Below, in pieces: positions 54,133-62,981 of a stretch of 64,000 nt of DNA. The stretch is from assembly GCF_005938655.1 (NCBI RefSeq), contig NZ_VCQT01000001.1, forward strand, positions 1 through 64,000, given 5' to 3'. Origin of the DNA: Alloalcanivorax gelatiniphagus. Lineage in GTDB: Bacteria > Pseudomonadota > Gammaproteobacteria > Pseudomonadales > Alcanivoracaceae. Both the position numbers and the translations under genes were made by a program. The notes beneath the pieces are model-generated. The model saw nothing but the letters and a program-made list of their open reading frames with translations, was not told the DNA's origin and did no database searches. Within the stretch, counting starts at the first letter, position 1; each line of letters opens with the position of its first letter.

Positions 54133-55056
54133 ATGAATACCTTGGCCGCCTATCTCATCGTGATTGCCGTTTGGGCGACCACGCCATTGGGCATCAAATG
54201 GAGTGGCGAAGCGCTGCCGGCGTTCGCCGCCGCCGGCGGGCGGATGGCATTGGCGGCGCTGCTCGGGGTGCTGTGGCTGATGGTGCGCGGCCAGGGGTTG
54301 CCGCTGCATCGGCGCGCCCTGTCCAGCTACGGGGCGGCGCTGCCGGGGATTTTCGGGGCCATGGGCTGCAGCTACATGGCGGCGCGGGATCTGCCCTCCG
54401 GGTTGCTTTCGGTGGTGTTCGGCATGGCGCCGCTGATCTCCGGGGTGATGTTGCTGGCGGTGCGCGGCGGCGCCCGCTTCAACGGCTGGCACTGGATGGC
54501 CTGCCTGCTGGGGCTGGTGGGGCTGGGGCTGGTGTTCGGCGACAGCCTGGCGGCGCTGTTCGGCGGCGGCGCGGCGTTGGAGGGGCGTGGCCGGGGGATG
54601 CTGTGGATTCTGGCGGCGGTGAGCCTGTTCGCCCTGTCCGGCATCGTGGTGCAGCGGGTCGGTGCCGGCCTGGCGCCGATGCAGCAGACCGTGGGCGGGC
54701 TGATCGGCTCGCTGCCGCTGTACGGTCTGGCCATGCTGATCACCGGGCAGGGGCTGCAGTGGAGCGGCGACCTGCGCGGCCTGGGGGCCATCGTCTATCT
54801 GGCGGTGTTCGGTTCCCTGGTGGGGTTCTACTGCTATTTCCTGGTGTTGAGCCGGTTGCCGGCGGCCACGGTGGCGCTGGTCACCCTGATCACGCCGGTG
54901 CTGGCCCTGTCGTTGGGGGCCTGGCTCAATGACGAACAGCTCGGGCCACGGGTGCTGGCGGGGGCGGCGGTGATCGTCGCCGCCCTGGGGTTGTATCTGT
55001 TTGGCGACCGGCGGGTACGGCGGCAGGTCGTTTCCGCCACAGTCGGTGACGGATAA
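54133..55056 (+). CDS. EamA/DMT-family transporter
   Basis: AAGGA precedes the ATG at 54133; a 47-codon upstream extension of the frame lacks such a site. The 307-residue protein has about ten hydrophobic helices in two EamA repeats (VIAVWATTPLGIKWSGEALP and the second repeat near GSLVGFYCYFLVLSRLPAAT). DMT transporters move metabolites or amino acids across the inner membrane; the substrate is unknown. It is divergent from cca. Confidence 0.88.
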   Translation: MNTLAAYLIVIAVWATTPLGIKWSGEALPAFAAAGGRMALAALLGVLWLMVRGQGLPLHRRALSSYGAALPGIFGAMGCSYMAARDLPSGLLSVVFGMAPLISGVMLLAVRGGARFNGWHWMACLLGLVGLGLVFGDSLAALFGGGAALEGRGRGMLWILAAVSLFALSGIVVQRVGAGLAPMQQTVGGLIGSLPLYGLAMLITGQGLQWSGDLRGLGAIVYLAVFGSLVGFYCYFLVLSRLPAATVALVTLITPVLALSLGAWLNDEQLGPRVLAGAAVIVAALGLYLFGDRRVRRQVVSATVGDG

Positions 55057-55118
55057 GATCATTGTATGGTGCCCGGCGGCTGGGTAGGGTCGAGCAACAA
55101 CATGGGAGAGAGACCTTC

Positions 55119-56096
55119 ATGAAAACGCGTCTTACCGAATTGCTGGGTACCCGTTACCCGATCATCCAGGGTGGCATGCAGAACGTGGGCTACGCGGAGC
55201 TGGCCTCCGCGGTGTCCAACGCCGGCGCCCTGGGCGTCATTACCGGCCTGACCCAGCCCACGCCGGAGGACCTGGCCCGGGAAATCGCCCGCTGCCAGGA
55301 GATGACCGACCAGCCGTTTGGCGTCAACCTGACCTTGCTGCCGACCATCAAGCCGGTGCCCTACGAGGAATACGCCCGCGCCATCGTCGAGTCCGGGGTA
55401 AAAATCGTGGAAACCGCCGGGCGCAGCCCGGAGCCGTTCATGGCGCTGTTCAACGAGCACGGCGTCAAGGTGATCCATAAGTGCACCTCGGTGCGCCATT
55501 CCCTGAAAGCCCAGAGCCTGGGCTGCGCGGCGGTGTCCGTGGACGGTTTCGAGTGCGCCGGCCACCCCGGCGAGGACGATGTGACCAACCTGGTGCTGCT
55601 GCCCGCCGCCGCCAAGGTGCTGGATATTCCCATGGTCGCTTCCGGTGGCATCGGCACCGGCGCGCAGATGGCCGCTTGCCTGGCCCTGGGCGCCGACGGC
55701 ATCAACATGGGCACCCGCTTCATGGCCACCAAGGAAGCGCCCATCCACGAGAACATCAAGCGCGCCATCGTCGAGGGCTCCGAGCGCGACACGGCGCTGG
55801 TTTACCGGCCCCTGCGCAACACCGCCCGGGTCTACAAGAACAAGGTGGCGGAGCGGGTCAACGAGATCGAGCGCGAAGCCGGCAAGGACATGAAGTTCGA
55901 GCTGATCAGCGACATGGTGGCCGGCGCCAAGGGTAAGGTGGCGCTCAAGGAGGGGGATGTGGACTACGGCATCTGGACCAGCGGCATGGTGCAGGGCCTG
56001 ATTGATTCCATTCCTTCCTGCGAGGAGCTGGTGGCCTCGATCATCGAGGAGTGTAATCAGACTATTCGGCAGCGGTTGGTGGGTCTGCTCGATTAG
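55119..56096 (+). CDS. Nitronate monooxygenase family flavoprotein
   Basis: The 325-residue TIM-barrel protein has IIQGGMQNVGYAELASAVSN at the N-terminus, GFECAGHPGEDDVTNLVLLP (the conserved histidine), MVASGGIGTGAQMAACLALG and DGINMGTRFMATKEAP, the FMN-binding signatures of the family. These enzymes oxidise nitronates or act as related FMN-dependent reductases, so the exact reaction is open. GGGAGAGAGA precedes the ATG. A REP pair lies just after the stop. Confidence 0.9.
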   Translation: MKTRLTELLGTRYPIIQGGMQNVGYAELASAVSNAGALGVITGLTQPTPEDLAREIARCQEMTDQPFGVNLTLLPTIKPVPYEEYARAIVESGVKIVETAGRSPEPFMALFNEHGVKVIHKCTSVRHSLKAQSLGCAAVSVDGFECAGHPGEDDVTNLVLLPAAAKVLDIPMVASGGIGTGAQMAACLALGADGINMGTRFMATKEAPIHENIKRAIVEGSERDTALVYRPLRNTARVYKNKVAERVNEIEREAGKDMKFELISDMVAGAKGKVALKEGDVDYGIWTSGMVQGLIDSIPSCEELVASIIEECNQTIRQRLVGLLD

Positions 56097-56100
56097 ACTT

Positions 56101-56213
56101 ATCGCGGCTGAAGCCGCTCCTACAAGGACGTGGGGGCGCGGATCGCCGCCCGGCCGCTTGGCATCGCTCCTACGGCGATCGGCAACGCTTGTAGGAGCGG
56201 CTTCAGCCGCGAT
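56101..56213. repeat. REP palindrome pair with 26-bp arms
   Basis: The arm at 56101-56126 (ATCGCGGCTGAAGCCGCTCC and six more bases) is exactly complementary to 56188-56213. A third, partial unit (GCATCGCTCCTAC) lies between them. It separates the convergent nitronate monooxygenase and transporter genes. Confidence 0.85.
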
Positions 56214-56218
56214 CAGGT

Positions 56219-57262
56219 TTAGCCACGCCCCCGCGGGAACACCACCAGGTGTTCCAGATCCAGCCGCACCGCCACGCTGGTGCCCGGCCCATGGGCGTGG
56301 TGGCTGGGCGCCAGGCACGGCAGCCGTTGTCCGTTTTCCAGTTCCAGGGTGTAGAGCATGCGCGCGCCCCGGAACAGGCATTCCACCACCCGCGCCCGGC
56401 GCGGGCCCCCGTCGTCGATCACCAGATCGTCCGGGCGGACCAGCACATCCACATCCGCGCCCGCTGCCAGCCCCGCCGGCAGCGGCCCGCGTAGCGGGCC
56501 CAGGGCGGTTTCCACGCTGTCCGGGTCGCGCACCCGGCCGGGCATCAGCACGCCGCCACCGATAAAGTCCGCCACCGTGCGGTCCGCCGGCTGGTGGTAG
56601 ACCCGGTAGGGACTGTCCCATTGCAGCAAACGTCCGCCGTGCATCACCCCCAACTGATCGGCCAGGGCGAACGCCTCGTTCTGGTCGTGGGTGACGAACA
56701 GGGCGGTGATGCCCTCGCGCAACAGGATCTGCCGCACTTCGCGGCTGATCTGCTCGCGCAGTTCCGCGTCCAGGGCCGAGAAGGGTTCATCCAGCAGCAG
56801 CAGGCGCGGCTTGGGCGCCAGGGCCCGGGCCAGGGCCACGCGCTGCTGCTGGCCGCCGGACAGTTGATGGGGGTAGCGGTCGCCCAGGCCGGGCAGGCCC
56901 ACCAGCGCCAGCAGCTCCGCCACCCGGGCGCGGCGTGCCGCCGGCGGTTGGTGGTTGAGGCCAAAGGCGATGTTGTCGGTGACGTTGAGGTGCGGAAACA
57001 GGGCGATGTCCTGGAACACCATGCCCACCCGCCGCTGCTCCGCCGGCATCTGCTGATGCGCATCGGCCACGGTTTCGTCGCCGAGCATCACCCGGCCGGA
57101 GGCCGGCGCCAGGAAGCCGGCGATCAGTCGCAGCAGGGAGGTCTTGCCGCAGCCCGACGGCCCGATCAGGCAGCCGATGCGGCCCTGGTCCAGGGTCAGG
57201 CTGACCCGGTCCAGCACCGGCTGGTGGTCGAAGCGCAGGGAAAGACGGTCCAGAGTCAGCAT
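56219..57262 (-). CDS. fbpC: Iron(III)-type ABC transporter ATP-binding protein
   Basis: The ATPase has Walker A LIGPSGCGKTSLLRL, signature LSGGQQQRVALARALAP, Walker B LLLLDEPFSALDAEL and the H-loop LFVTHDQNEAF. A C-terminal TOBE-type regulatory domain (LLQWDSPYRVYHQPADRTVA, then GPGTSVAVRLDLEH) follows, matching FbpC/PotA-type importers. It powers the FbpAB permease and binding protein encoded upstream in the same direction. The ATG at 57262 is chosen over an in-frame TTG two codons earlier. Confidence 0.92.
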   Translation of the reverse strand: MLTLDRLSLRFDHQPVLDRVSLTLDQGRIGCLIGPSGCGKTSLLRLIAGFLAPASGRVMLGDETVADAHQQMPAEQRRVGMVFQDIALFPHLNVTDNIAFGLNHQPPAARRARVAELLALVGLPGLGDRYPHQLSGGQQQRVALARALAPKPRLLLLDEPFSALDAELREQISREVRQILLREGITALFVTHDQNEAFALADQLGVMHGGRLLQWDSPYRVYHQPADRTVADFIGGGVLMPGRVRDPDSVETALGPLRGPLPAGLAAGADVDVLVRPDDLVIDDGGPRRARVVECLFRGARMLYTLELENGQRLPCLAPSHHAHGPGTSVAVRLDLEHLVVFPRGRG

Positions 57263-57272
57263 AGCCAAGCGA

Positions 57273-58880
57273 TCATCCCGACGGGGCGTGGGGTACGCGC
57301 ATGGAACGGGTCAGCAGCACCACCGGCGCCACCCCGGCCAGCAGAATGGCCAGCGCCGGCAGGGCGGCGTCCGCCAGTTGCTCGTCGGAGGCCAGTTCGA
57401 AGGCGCGCACCGCCAGCGTATTGGTGTTGAAGGGTCGGAGTACCAGCGCCGCCGGGAGTTCCTTGAGGGTATCCACGAACACCAGCAAGGCGCTGGTGGC
57501 CAGCGGCACCCGCAGCAGTGGCAGATGCACCCGGCGCAGCAGCGCGGCGGGGCGGGCGCCCAGGGAGCGGGCGGCGCTGTCCAGGTTCGGCGACAGGTTC
57601 TGCAAGCCGGCGTCCAGGCCCTGCACCGGGATGGTCAGAAAGCGCACCGTGCAGGCGAAGATCACCGCGAACAGGGTGCCGGAAAACAGCAGCCCCGGGG
57701 TCGGCAGCCCCAGGGCGGCCAGTCCGTCGTTAAGGCCCCGGTCCACGGTGGCCAGCACCATCACCACACCCACCGCCAACACCGTGCCCGGCACCGCGTA
57801 GCCGAACCCGGCCAGCCTGGCGGCGGCCCGCCGGGGGCGGTCGGCGCGCAGCCGCCGGGCCCAGATCAGCAGCAGCCCGAGGGTGGTGGCGGCGATCGCC
57901 GTGGCGCCGGCAATCAGCAGGCTGGTGCCGAGCAGCGCCAGGAAATCCGGGGCCAGCAGGTCGCGCCAGCGGGGCAGGCTCCAGAGCAGCAGTTGCAGCA
58001 TCGGCAGTATGAATCCCAGCAGGATGGGCAGCCACAGCAGGGCGGCCAGCAGGCTGCCCGGGCCGCGGGCCAGGGTGCGGGGCGGCGCCGGCTCGCCGTT
58101 GCCGGCGATGCGCCGCTGCTGGCGGGCGTGCCGCTCCAGCCACAGCAGCACCACCATGGCCAGCAGCAGCACCCCGGCCAGCTGCGCCGCCGCCAGCCGG
58201 TCGCCGAGGCCGAACCAGGTGCGGTAGATGCCGGTGCTCAGGGTGGGCACGCCGAAATAGGCCACGGTGCCGTAGTCCGCCAGGGTTTCCATCAGCACCA
58301 GGGCCAGGCCGGCGACGATGGCCGGCCGCGCCAGGGGCAGGGCGACCCGGAAGAAGCGCCGCCAGGGGCCGGCGCCCAGGGTGCGCGCCACTTCCTGGGC
58401 CAGCGCCGCCTGGCCGATAAAGGCGGCCCGCGCCATCAGGTACACATAGGGGTAGAGCACCAGGGTGAACATGGCCACCGCCCCGGCGGGGCCGCGAATG
58501 TCCGGCAGCGGCACCGACAGGGCCTGTTGCAGGGCGCCTTCGCTGGCCAGCAGGCCGGTCCAGGTGTAGGCGATCAGATAGGCCGGGCAGGCCAGGGGCA
58601 GCAGCAGCGCCCACTCCAGCAGGCGGTGGCCGGGAAAGCGCAGCCGCGCCATCGCCCAGGCCGACCCCACGCCGATCACCAGGGTGCCCAGGCCGGTGCC
58701 CAGGGCCAGCAGCAGCGACATCCAGACATAGCCGGGCAGCACCGTGGCGCGCAGGTGCGGCCAGTTGGGCGACGGGCCGGCCAGCCAGCTGCCGGCCACC
58801 ACCAGCACCGGCGCGGCCAGCACCAGCGCCAGGGCCAGCAGCAGCCAGGAGCGCCCGCCGGCGCCCGCGCGGGCGAGCAA
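57273..58880 (-). CDS. fbpB: Iron(III)-type ABC transporter permease
   Basis: The 535-residue membrane protein has two copies of the binding-protein-dependent transport domain, each with an EAA-like loop (ARTLGAGPWRRFFRVALPLA and ARSLGARPAALLRRVHLPLL), and about twelve hydrophobic helices. This fused two-domain form is typical of FbpB permeases for ferric iron. It sits between the binding protein and the ATPase genes, with 10-11 bp spacing, as one operon. Confidence 0.93.
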   Translation of the reverse strand: MLARAGAGGRSWLLLALALVLAAPVLVVAGSWLAGPSPNWPHLRATVLPGYVWMSLLLALGTGLGTLVIGVGSAWAMARLRFPGHRLLEWALLLPLACPAYLIAYTWTGLLASEGALQQALSVPLPDIRGPAGAVAMFTLVLYPYVYLMARAAFIGQAALAQEVARTLGAGPWRRFFRVALPLARPAIVAGLALVLMETLADYGTVAYFGVPTLSTGIYRTWFGLGDRLAAAQLAGVLLLAMVVLLWLERHARQQRRIAGNGEPAPPRTLARGPGSLLAALLWLPILLGFILPMLQLLLWSLPRWRDLLAPDFLALLGTSLLIAGATAIAATTLGLLLIWARRLRADRPRRAAARLAGFGYAVPGTVLAVGVVMVLATVDRGLNDGLAALGLPTPGLLFSGTLFAVIFACTVRFLTIPVQGLDAGLQNLSPNLDSAARSLGARPAALLRRVHLPLLRVPLATSALLVFVDTLKELPAALVLRPFNTNTLAVRAFELASDEQLADAALPALAILLAGVAPVVLLTRSMRVPHAPSG

Positions 58881-58891
58881 GCGTCGGCGTC

Positions 58892-59914
58892 CTATTTCCA
58901 GCCTGCCTGATCCATCACCTTGACGGCGTCGGCGTTCAACTCACCGAGCTTCACCAGGGGCAGGTCGTCCTGCTTGAAGTCGCCCCAGCTTTGCAGCAGC
59001 TCGCTGGTGGCCACGCCCGGGCGCACCGGGTATTCGTGGTTGGTTTCCGCATACCAGCGCTGGGACTCGTCGCTGACCAGGAATTCCAGCAGCTTTTGCG
59101 CGTTGTCGGGGTTGGGGGCGTTGGCGGTGATGCCGGCGCCGGAGATGTTGATGTGGATGCCACGGCCGTCCTGGTTGGGCCAGAACACCCGCACCCGGTG
59201 GGCGATGTCCCGGGTTTCCGCGTCCTGGTCGGCCTGCATCATGCCCAGGTAGTAGGTGTTGACCACCGCCAGGTCGCAGTCGCCGGCGGCCACCGCCTTG
59301 ATCTGGTCGCGGTCGCCGCCCACCGGGTCCCGGGCCATATTGGCCACCAGGCCCTCGGCCCATTGGCGGGTGGCCGGTTCGCCGTCGTGGGCGATCAGGC
59401 TGGCCACCAGGGATTGGTTGTAGATGTTGTCCGAGGAGCGGATGCAGATGCGCCCGGCCCATTGCGGGTCGGCCAGGGCTTCATAGGTGGACAGGTTGGC
59501 CGGGTCCACCCGATCCGGGGCATAGACGATCACCCGGCCGCGCACGGACAGGCCGAACCAGCGGCCTTCCGGCTCACGCAGGGCCGACGGCACCTGGCGG
59601 TCCAGTTCATCGCTGCTGGTCGTGGCCAGCAGCCCCTCCTGCTGGGCCCGGTACAGGCGCCCGGCGTCCACCGTGATCAGCAGGTCCGCGGGGCTGTGTT
59701 CGCCCTCCGCCTTCAGGCGTTCCACCAGGGCATCGGCGCTGCCGGTGATCAGGTTGACGGTGATGCCGGTCTGTTCGGAAAACCGGTCCAGAAGCGGTTT
59801 GATCAGCGCTTCCTTGCGGGCGGAGTAGACGTTCACTTCGTCGGTTTGGGTGCCGCAACCGGTGGTGATCAGGGTGGCGGTGAGCAGGGCAACGAGCAGG
59901 CCAAGGCGGCGCAT
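58892..59914 (-). CDS. fbpA: Iron(III)-type ABC transporter substrate-binding lipoprotein
   Basis: From ATG at 59914 the protein has a lipoprotein signal (LLTATLITTGC), then EVNVYSARKEALIKPLLDRF, the start of FbpA-type ferric-binding proteins, and the two-tyrosine iron motif in VVNTYYLGMM (about 230). It would catch iron in the periplasm and hand it to FbpB. A likely Fur box lies 43-61 bases upstream of the start. The lipidated form is unlike the free periplasmic FbpA of Neisseria, and fits a membrane-anchored variant. Confidence 0.92.
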   Translation of the reverse strand: MRRLGLLVALLTATLITTGCGTQTDEVNVYSARKEALIKPLLDRFSEQTGITVNLITGSADALVERLKAEGEHSPADLLITVDAGRLYRAQQEGLLATTSSDELDRQVPSALREPEGRWFGLSVRGRVIVYAPDRVDPANLSTYEALADPQWAGRICIRSSDNIYNQSLVASLIAHDGEPATRQWAEGLVANMARDPVGGDRDQIKAVAAGDCDLAVVNTYYLGMMQADQDAETRDIAHRVRVFWPNQDGRGIHINISGAGITANAPNPDNAQKLLEFLVSDESQRWYAETNHEYPVRPGVATSELLQSWGDFKQDDLPLVKLGELNADAVKVMDQAGWK

Positions 59915-59956
59915 GGGAAAAGGCTCCAGGCAGAAAAACACGCGCCGGATACAATC

Positions 59957-59975
59957 ATTAATGAGAATATTTATC
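59957..59975 (-). promoter_or_regulatory. Fur box candidate before the iron transporter
   Basis: Reading leftward, GATAAATATTCTCATTAAT agrees with 13 of 19 positions of the consensus GATAATGATAATCATTATC. It sits in the fbpA promoter region, so iron repression by Fur is expected. Confidence 0.6.
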
Positions 59976-60020
59976 AATCAAGGCACCGGACGTATTTGTC
60001 CGGTGCCGGGGCGCCGCCGG

Positions 60021-61532
60021 TCAGCCGCCGGGCATGGACAGCCGCTCCACCACGGTGCCGTTGTCGATGCTCTCCAGGTGCACATCAAAGCCCCACAGGC
60101 GGTGCAGGTGGCGCAGTACCTCGCGGCCGCTGTCCGGGTCCAGGGGGCGATGGTGCTGGCGGATGTGTTGCAGGGTCAGGGAGCGGTCGCCGCGCACGTC
60201 CGCGTGGTAGACCTGGATATTGGGCTCCTGGATGCTCAGGTTGTACTGCTCGGAGAGCCGGTTGCGGATCAGCTGGTAGCCGCGCTCGTCATGGATGGCG
60301 TCGATCTCTATGTAGTCCCGTTCGGCGTCGTCGAACAGGCTGAACAGTTTGAACTCCCGAATCAGCCGGGGTGACAGGAACTGCTGGATAAAGCTCTCGT
60401 CCTTGAAGCTTTCCATGGCGAACTTGAGGGTTTTCAGCCAGTCGCTGCCGGCGATGTCCGGAAACCAGTGCCGGTCTTCCTCGGTGGGGTGCTCGCAGAT
60501 ACGCCGGATGTCGGTGAACATGGCGAACCCCAGCGCATAGGGGTTGATGCCGGAGTAGTACCTGGCATCGAACGGCGGTTGATAGACCACCTGGCTGTGG
60601 TTCTGCAGAAACTCCAGCATGAAGCCGTCGCCGACCTGGCCGCTGTCGTACAGGTCGTGGAGCAGGGTGTAGTGCCAGAAGGTGGCCCAGCCCTCGTTCA
60701 TCACCTTGGTCTGGCGTTGCGGGTAGAAGTACTGGGCCATCTTGCGCACGATGCGCAGGATTTCCCGCTGCCAGGGTTCCAGTAGCGGCGCGTTCTTCTC
60801 CAGGAAATAGAGCAGGTTTTCCTGGGGCTCCGCCGGAAAACGGGAATTGGGCTCCCGGCGTTGCATCGCCGGCTGCAGTTCCGGAAAGGTCTTCCACAGC
60901 TCCGAGACCTGGCGCTGCAGAATCTCCTCGCGCTCCCGCTGGCGCTGCCGTTCCCGCTGGGCGGAAATCGGCGTGGGCCTTTTGTAGCGATCCACGCCGT
61001 AGTTCATCAGTGCGTGGCAGGAATCCAGGGTCTCCTCCACGGCGGCGACCCCATGGCGCTGCTCGCACTCGGCGATGTAATGGCGGGCGAACACCAGGTA
61101 GTCGATGATCGCCGAGGCATCGGTCCAGGTCTTGAACAGGTAGTTGCCCTTGAAGAAGGAGTTATGGCCGTAGCTGGCGTGGGCGATCACCAGCGCCTGC
61201 ATGGTGATGGTGTTTTCCTCCATCAGGTAGGCGATGCAGGGGTTGGAGTTGATCACGATCTCGTAGGCGAGACCCATCTGGCCGCGCCGGTAGCGGCCTT
61301 CCACCTCCACGAACTGCTTGCCGAACGACCAGTGGTGGTAGCCCACCGGCATGCCCACGGAGGAATAGGCGTCCATCATCTGTTCCGAGGAGATCACCTC
61401 GATCTGGTTGGGATAGGTGTCCAGGCCGTACTTGCCGTGGGCCAGTTCGGCGATGGCCTGGTCGTAGCGGGCCAGGGTTTCGAAGTCCCAGTCCGAGCCG
61501 GTGGACAACAGCTTGCTTTCGGTCACCGTCAT
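60021..61532 (-). CDS. SpoVR family protein
   Basis: The 503-residue protein matches SpoVR/YcgB throughout (for example [40 protein letters not shown] and [20 protein letters not shown]). Its biochemical role is unknown, though it is co-expressed with YeaG kinase and YeaH under stress in E. coli relatives. The ATG overlaps the yeaH stop by four bases, so translation is coupled. The gene order here is yeaG-yeaH-spoVR. Confidence 0.95.
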   Translation of the reverse strand: MTVTESKLLSTGSDWDFETLARYDQAIAELAHGKYGLDTYPNQIEVISSEQMMDAYSSVGMPVGYHHWSFGKQFVEVEGRYRRGQMGLAYEIVINSNPCIAYLMEENTITMQALVIAHASYGHNSFFKGNYLFKTWTDASAIIDYLVFARHYIAECEQRHGVAAVEETLDSCHALMNYGVDRYKRPTPISAQRERQRQREREEILQRQVSELWKTFPELQPAMQRREPNSRFPAEPQENLLYFLEKNAPLLEPWQREILRIVRKMAQYFYPQRQTKVMNEGWATFWHYTLLHDLYDSGQVGDGFMLEFLQNHSQVVYQPPFDARYYSGINPYALGFAMFTDIRRICEHPTEEDRHWFPDIAGSDWLKTLKFAMESFKDESFIQQFLSPRLIREFKLFSLFDDAERDYIEIDAIHDERGYQLIRNRLSEQYNLSIQEPNIQVYHADVRGDRSLTLQHIRQHHRPLDPDSGREVLRHLHRLWGFDVHLESIDNGTVVERLSMPGG

Positions 61533-62809
61533 GCCGCCTCCATCCTTTTCTTGAACAGGCGCCGGAACACCGGGTAGATGTCGCCGGGATCATCCAGCTG
61601 GGCCATGGCGAAGCTGTCGCCGTGCCGGTCCTGGATCTGCTGGTACTGCTCCCAGAGCGCCTGGTGGCTGCGCGGCATTACCTCCACATAGGAGAAATGC
61701 TGCAGGCGTGGCAACAGCTCCTTTTCCAGCAGCTGGGCGCAGGACGGGGAGTCATCGTTCCAGTTGTCACCGTCGGAGGCCTGGGCCGCGTAGAGGTTCC
61801 ATTCGTCCACCGGGTAGCGCTGCTTGATGATGTCCAGGGTCAGCTTAAGCGCGCTGGAAACGATGGTGCCGCCGGTTTCCCGGGAGTAGAAGAACTCCTC
61901 CTCGGTCACTTCCTTGGCACTGGTGTGGTGGCGGATAAACACCACCTCGGTGTGCTCGTAGTTCCGTTGCAGAAACAGGTAGAGCAGCAGAAAGAAGCGC
62001 TTGGCCAGGTCCTTCATGTCCTGATTCATGGAGCCGGACACATCCATGATGCAGAACATCACCGCCCGGCTCACCGGCGTGGGCACCTTGACGTGGTGGT
62101 TGTAGCGCAGGTCCACCTCGTCCAGAAACGGAATGCGTTCCAGCCGCCGCCGCAGCCGGGCGATCTGTTCCTCCAGTTCCGCCAGCCGCTGGTGGCGCTC
62201 CGGCGACTGGTCCTGATTCAGCAGTTCGTCCCGTTCCGCCTGGAGCGTGCGCAGCCGTTTGCGGCTGGCCGCCGACAGCGCCCGGCGGCGCATGGACGCC
62301 TGGCGCATGGAACGCACGATATTGATCTTGGCGGGCAGGCCATGGCTGACGATGCCGCCATGGCGGCGCTGAAAGCTGCGGGTGCCCTGCAGGTGGCGTT
62401 TCACCAGATTGGGCAGGGCCAGGTCCTCGAACAGAAAGTTGAGGAATTCGCGCTGATCGATTTCGAAGGCGAACTCGTCCTCGCCTTCGCCGGAGTCGCC
62501 GGCCTGCTGGCCGCCGGCACCGCCCTGGCCACCGGCCGGCTTCTTGATGCGGTCGCCCTGCTGGAATTCCTTGTTGCCCGGATGCACCACATTGCGCCGC
62601 CCGCCACCGCCGTGATGGAAACTGGGTTCGGACATGTCCTTGCGCGGAATGGAAATGCGCTCGCCCTGTTCCATATCGGTGATCGAGCGCCGGCCCACGG
62701 CGTCGTTCACCGCTTCGCGGATATGCCGGCGATAGCGCTCCAGAAACCGCTGCCGGTTCACCGTGCTCTTGTGCTTGCCGTTAAGACGCCGGTCGATGAT
62801 GTAGCTCAT
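61529..62809 (-). CDS. yeaH: DUF444/VWA-domain protein YeaH
   Basis: GGAGGAAG precedes the ATG at 62809. The 426-residue protein has an N-terminal charged region with a glycine-rich stretch (HHGGGGRRN and [13 protein letters not shown]), a coiled middle and a C-terminal VWA domain with the MIDAS motif [10 protein letters not shown]. YeaH acts with the YeaG (PrkA-like) kinase in stress adaptation. Position between yeaG and spoVR supports the assignment. Confidence 0.95.
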   Translation of the reverse strand: MSYIIDRRLNGKHKSTVNRQRFLERYRRHIREAVNDAVGRRSITDMEQGERISIPRKDMSEPSFHHGGGGRRNVVHPGNKEFQQGDRIKKPAGGQGGAGGQQAGDSGEGEDEFAFEIDQREFLNFLFEDLALPNLVKRHLQGTRSFQRRHGGIVSHGLPAKINIVRSMRQASMRRRALSAASRKRLRTLQAERDELLNQDQSPERHQRLAELEEQIARLRRRLERIPFLDEVDLRYNHHVKVPTPVSRAVMFCIMDVSGSMNQDMKDLAKRFFLLLYLFLQRNYEHTEVVFIRHHTSAKEVTEEEFFYSRETGGTIVSSALKLTLDIIKQRYPVDEWNLYAAQASDGDNWNDDSPSCAQLLEKELLPRLQHFSYVEVMPRSHQALWEQYQQIQDRHGDSFAMAQLDDPGDIYPVFRRLFKKRMEAA

Positions 62810-62981
62810 GGGCTTCCTCCGGAAGCAGTTGCAAGTTGAAAGTTTCAAGTTGCAACGCGCTATAGGTTTGTCAGCGGCTTTTCCGCGCGGGCCGCGAATC
62901 CGGGTTGTGCGCGGGCACGGCCGTTAAGATCCCCGGCACCCGCCCTCGTTGTAACTTGTAACTTGTCCCTTTCAACTGAAT

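Noticed and set aside
57144-58910. Long rightward open frame opposite the iron permease
   Set aside because: Gln/Gly/His/Arg-rich sequence typical of the reverse strand of a GC-rich membrane-protein gene.
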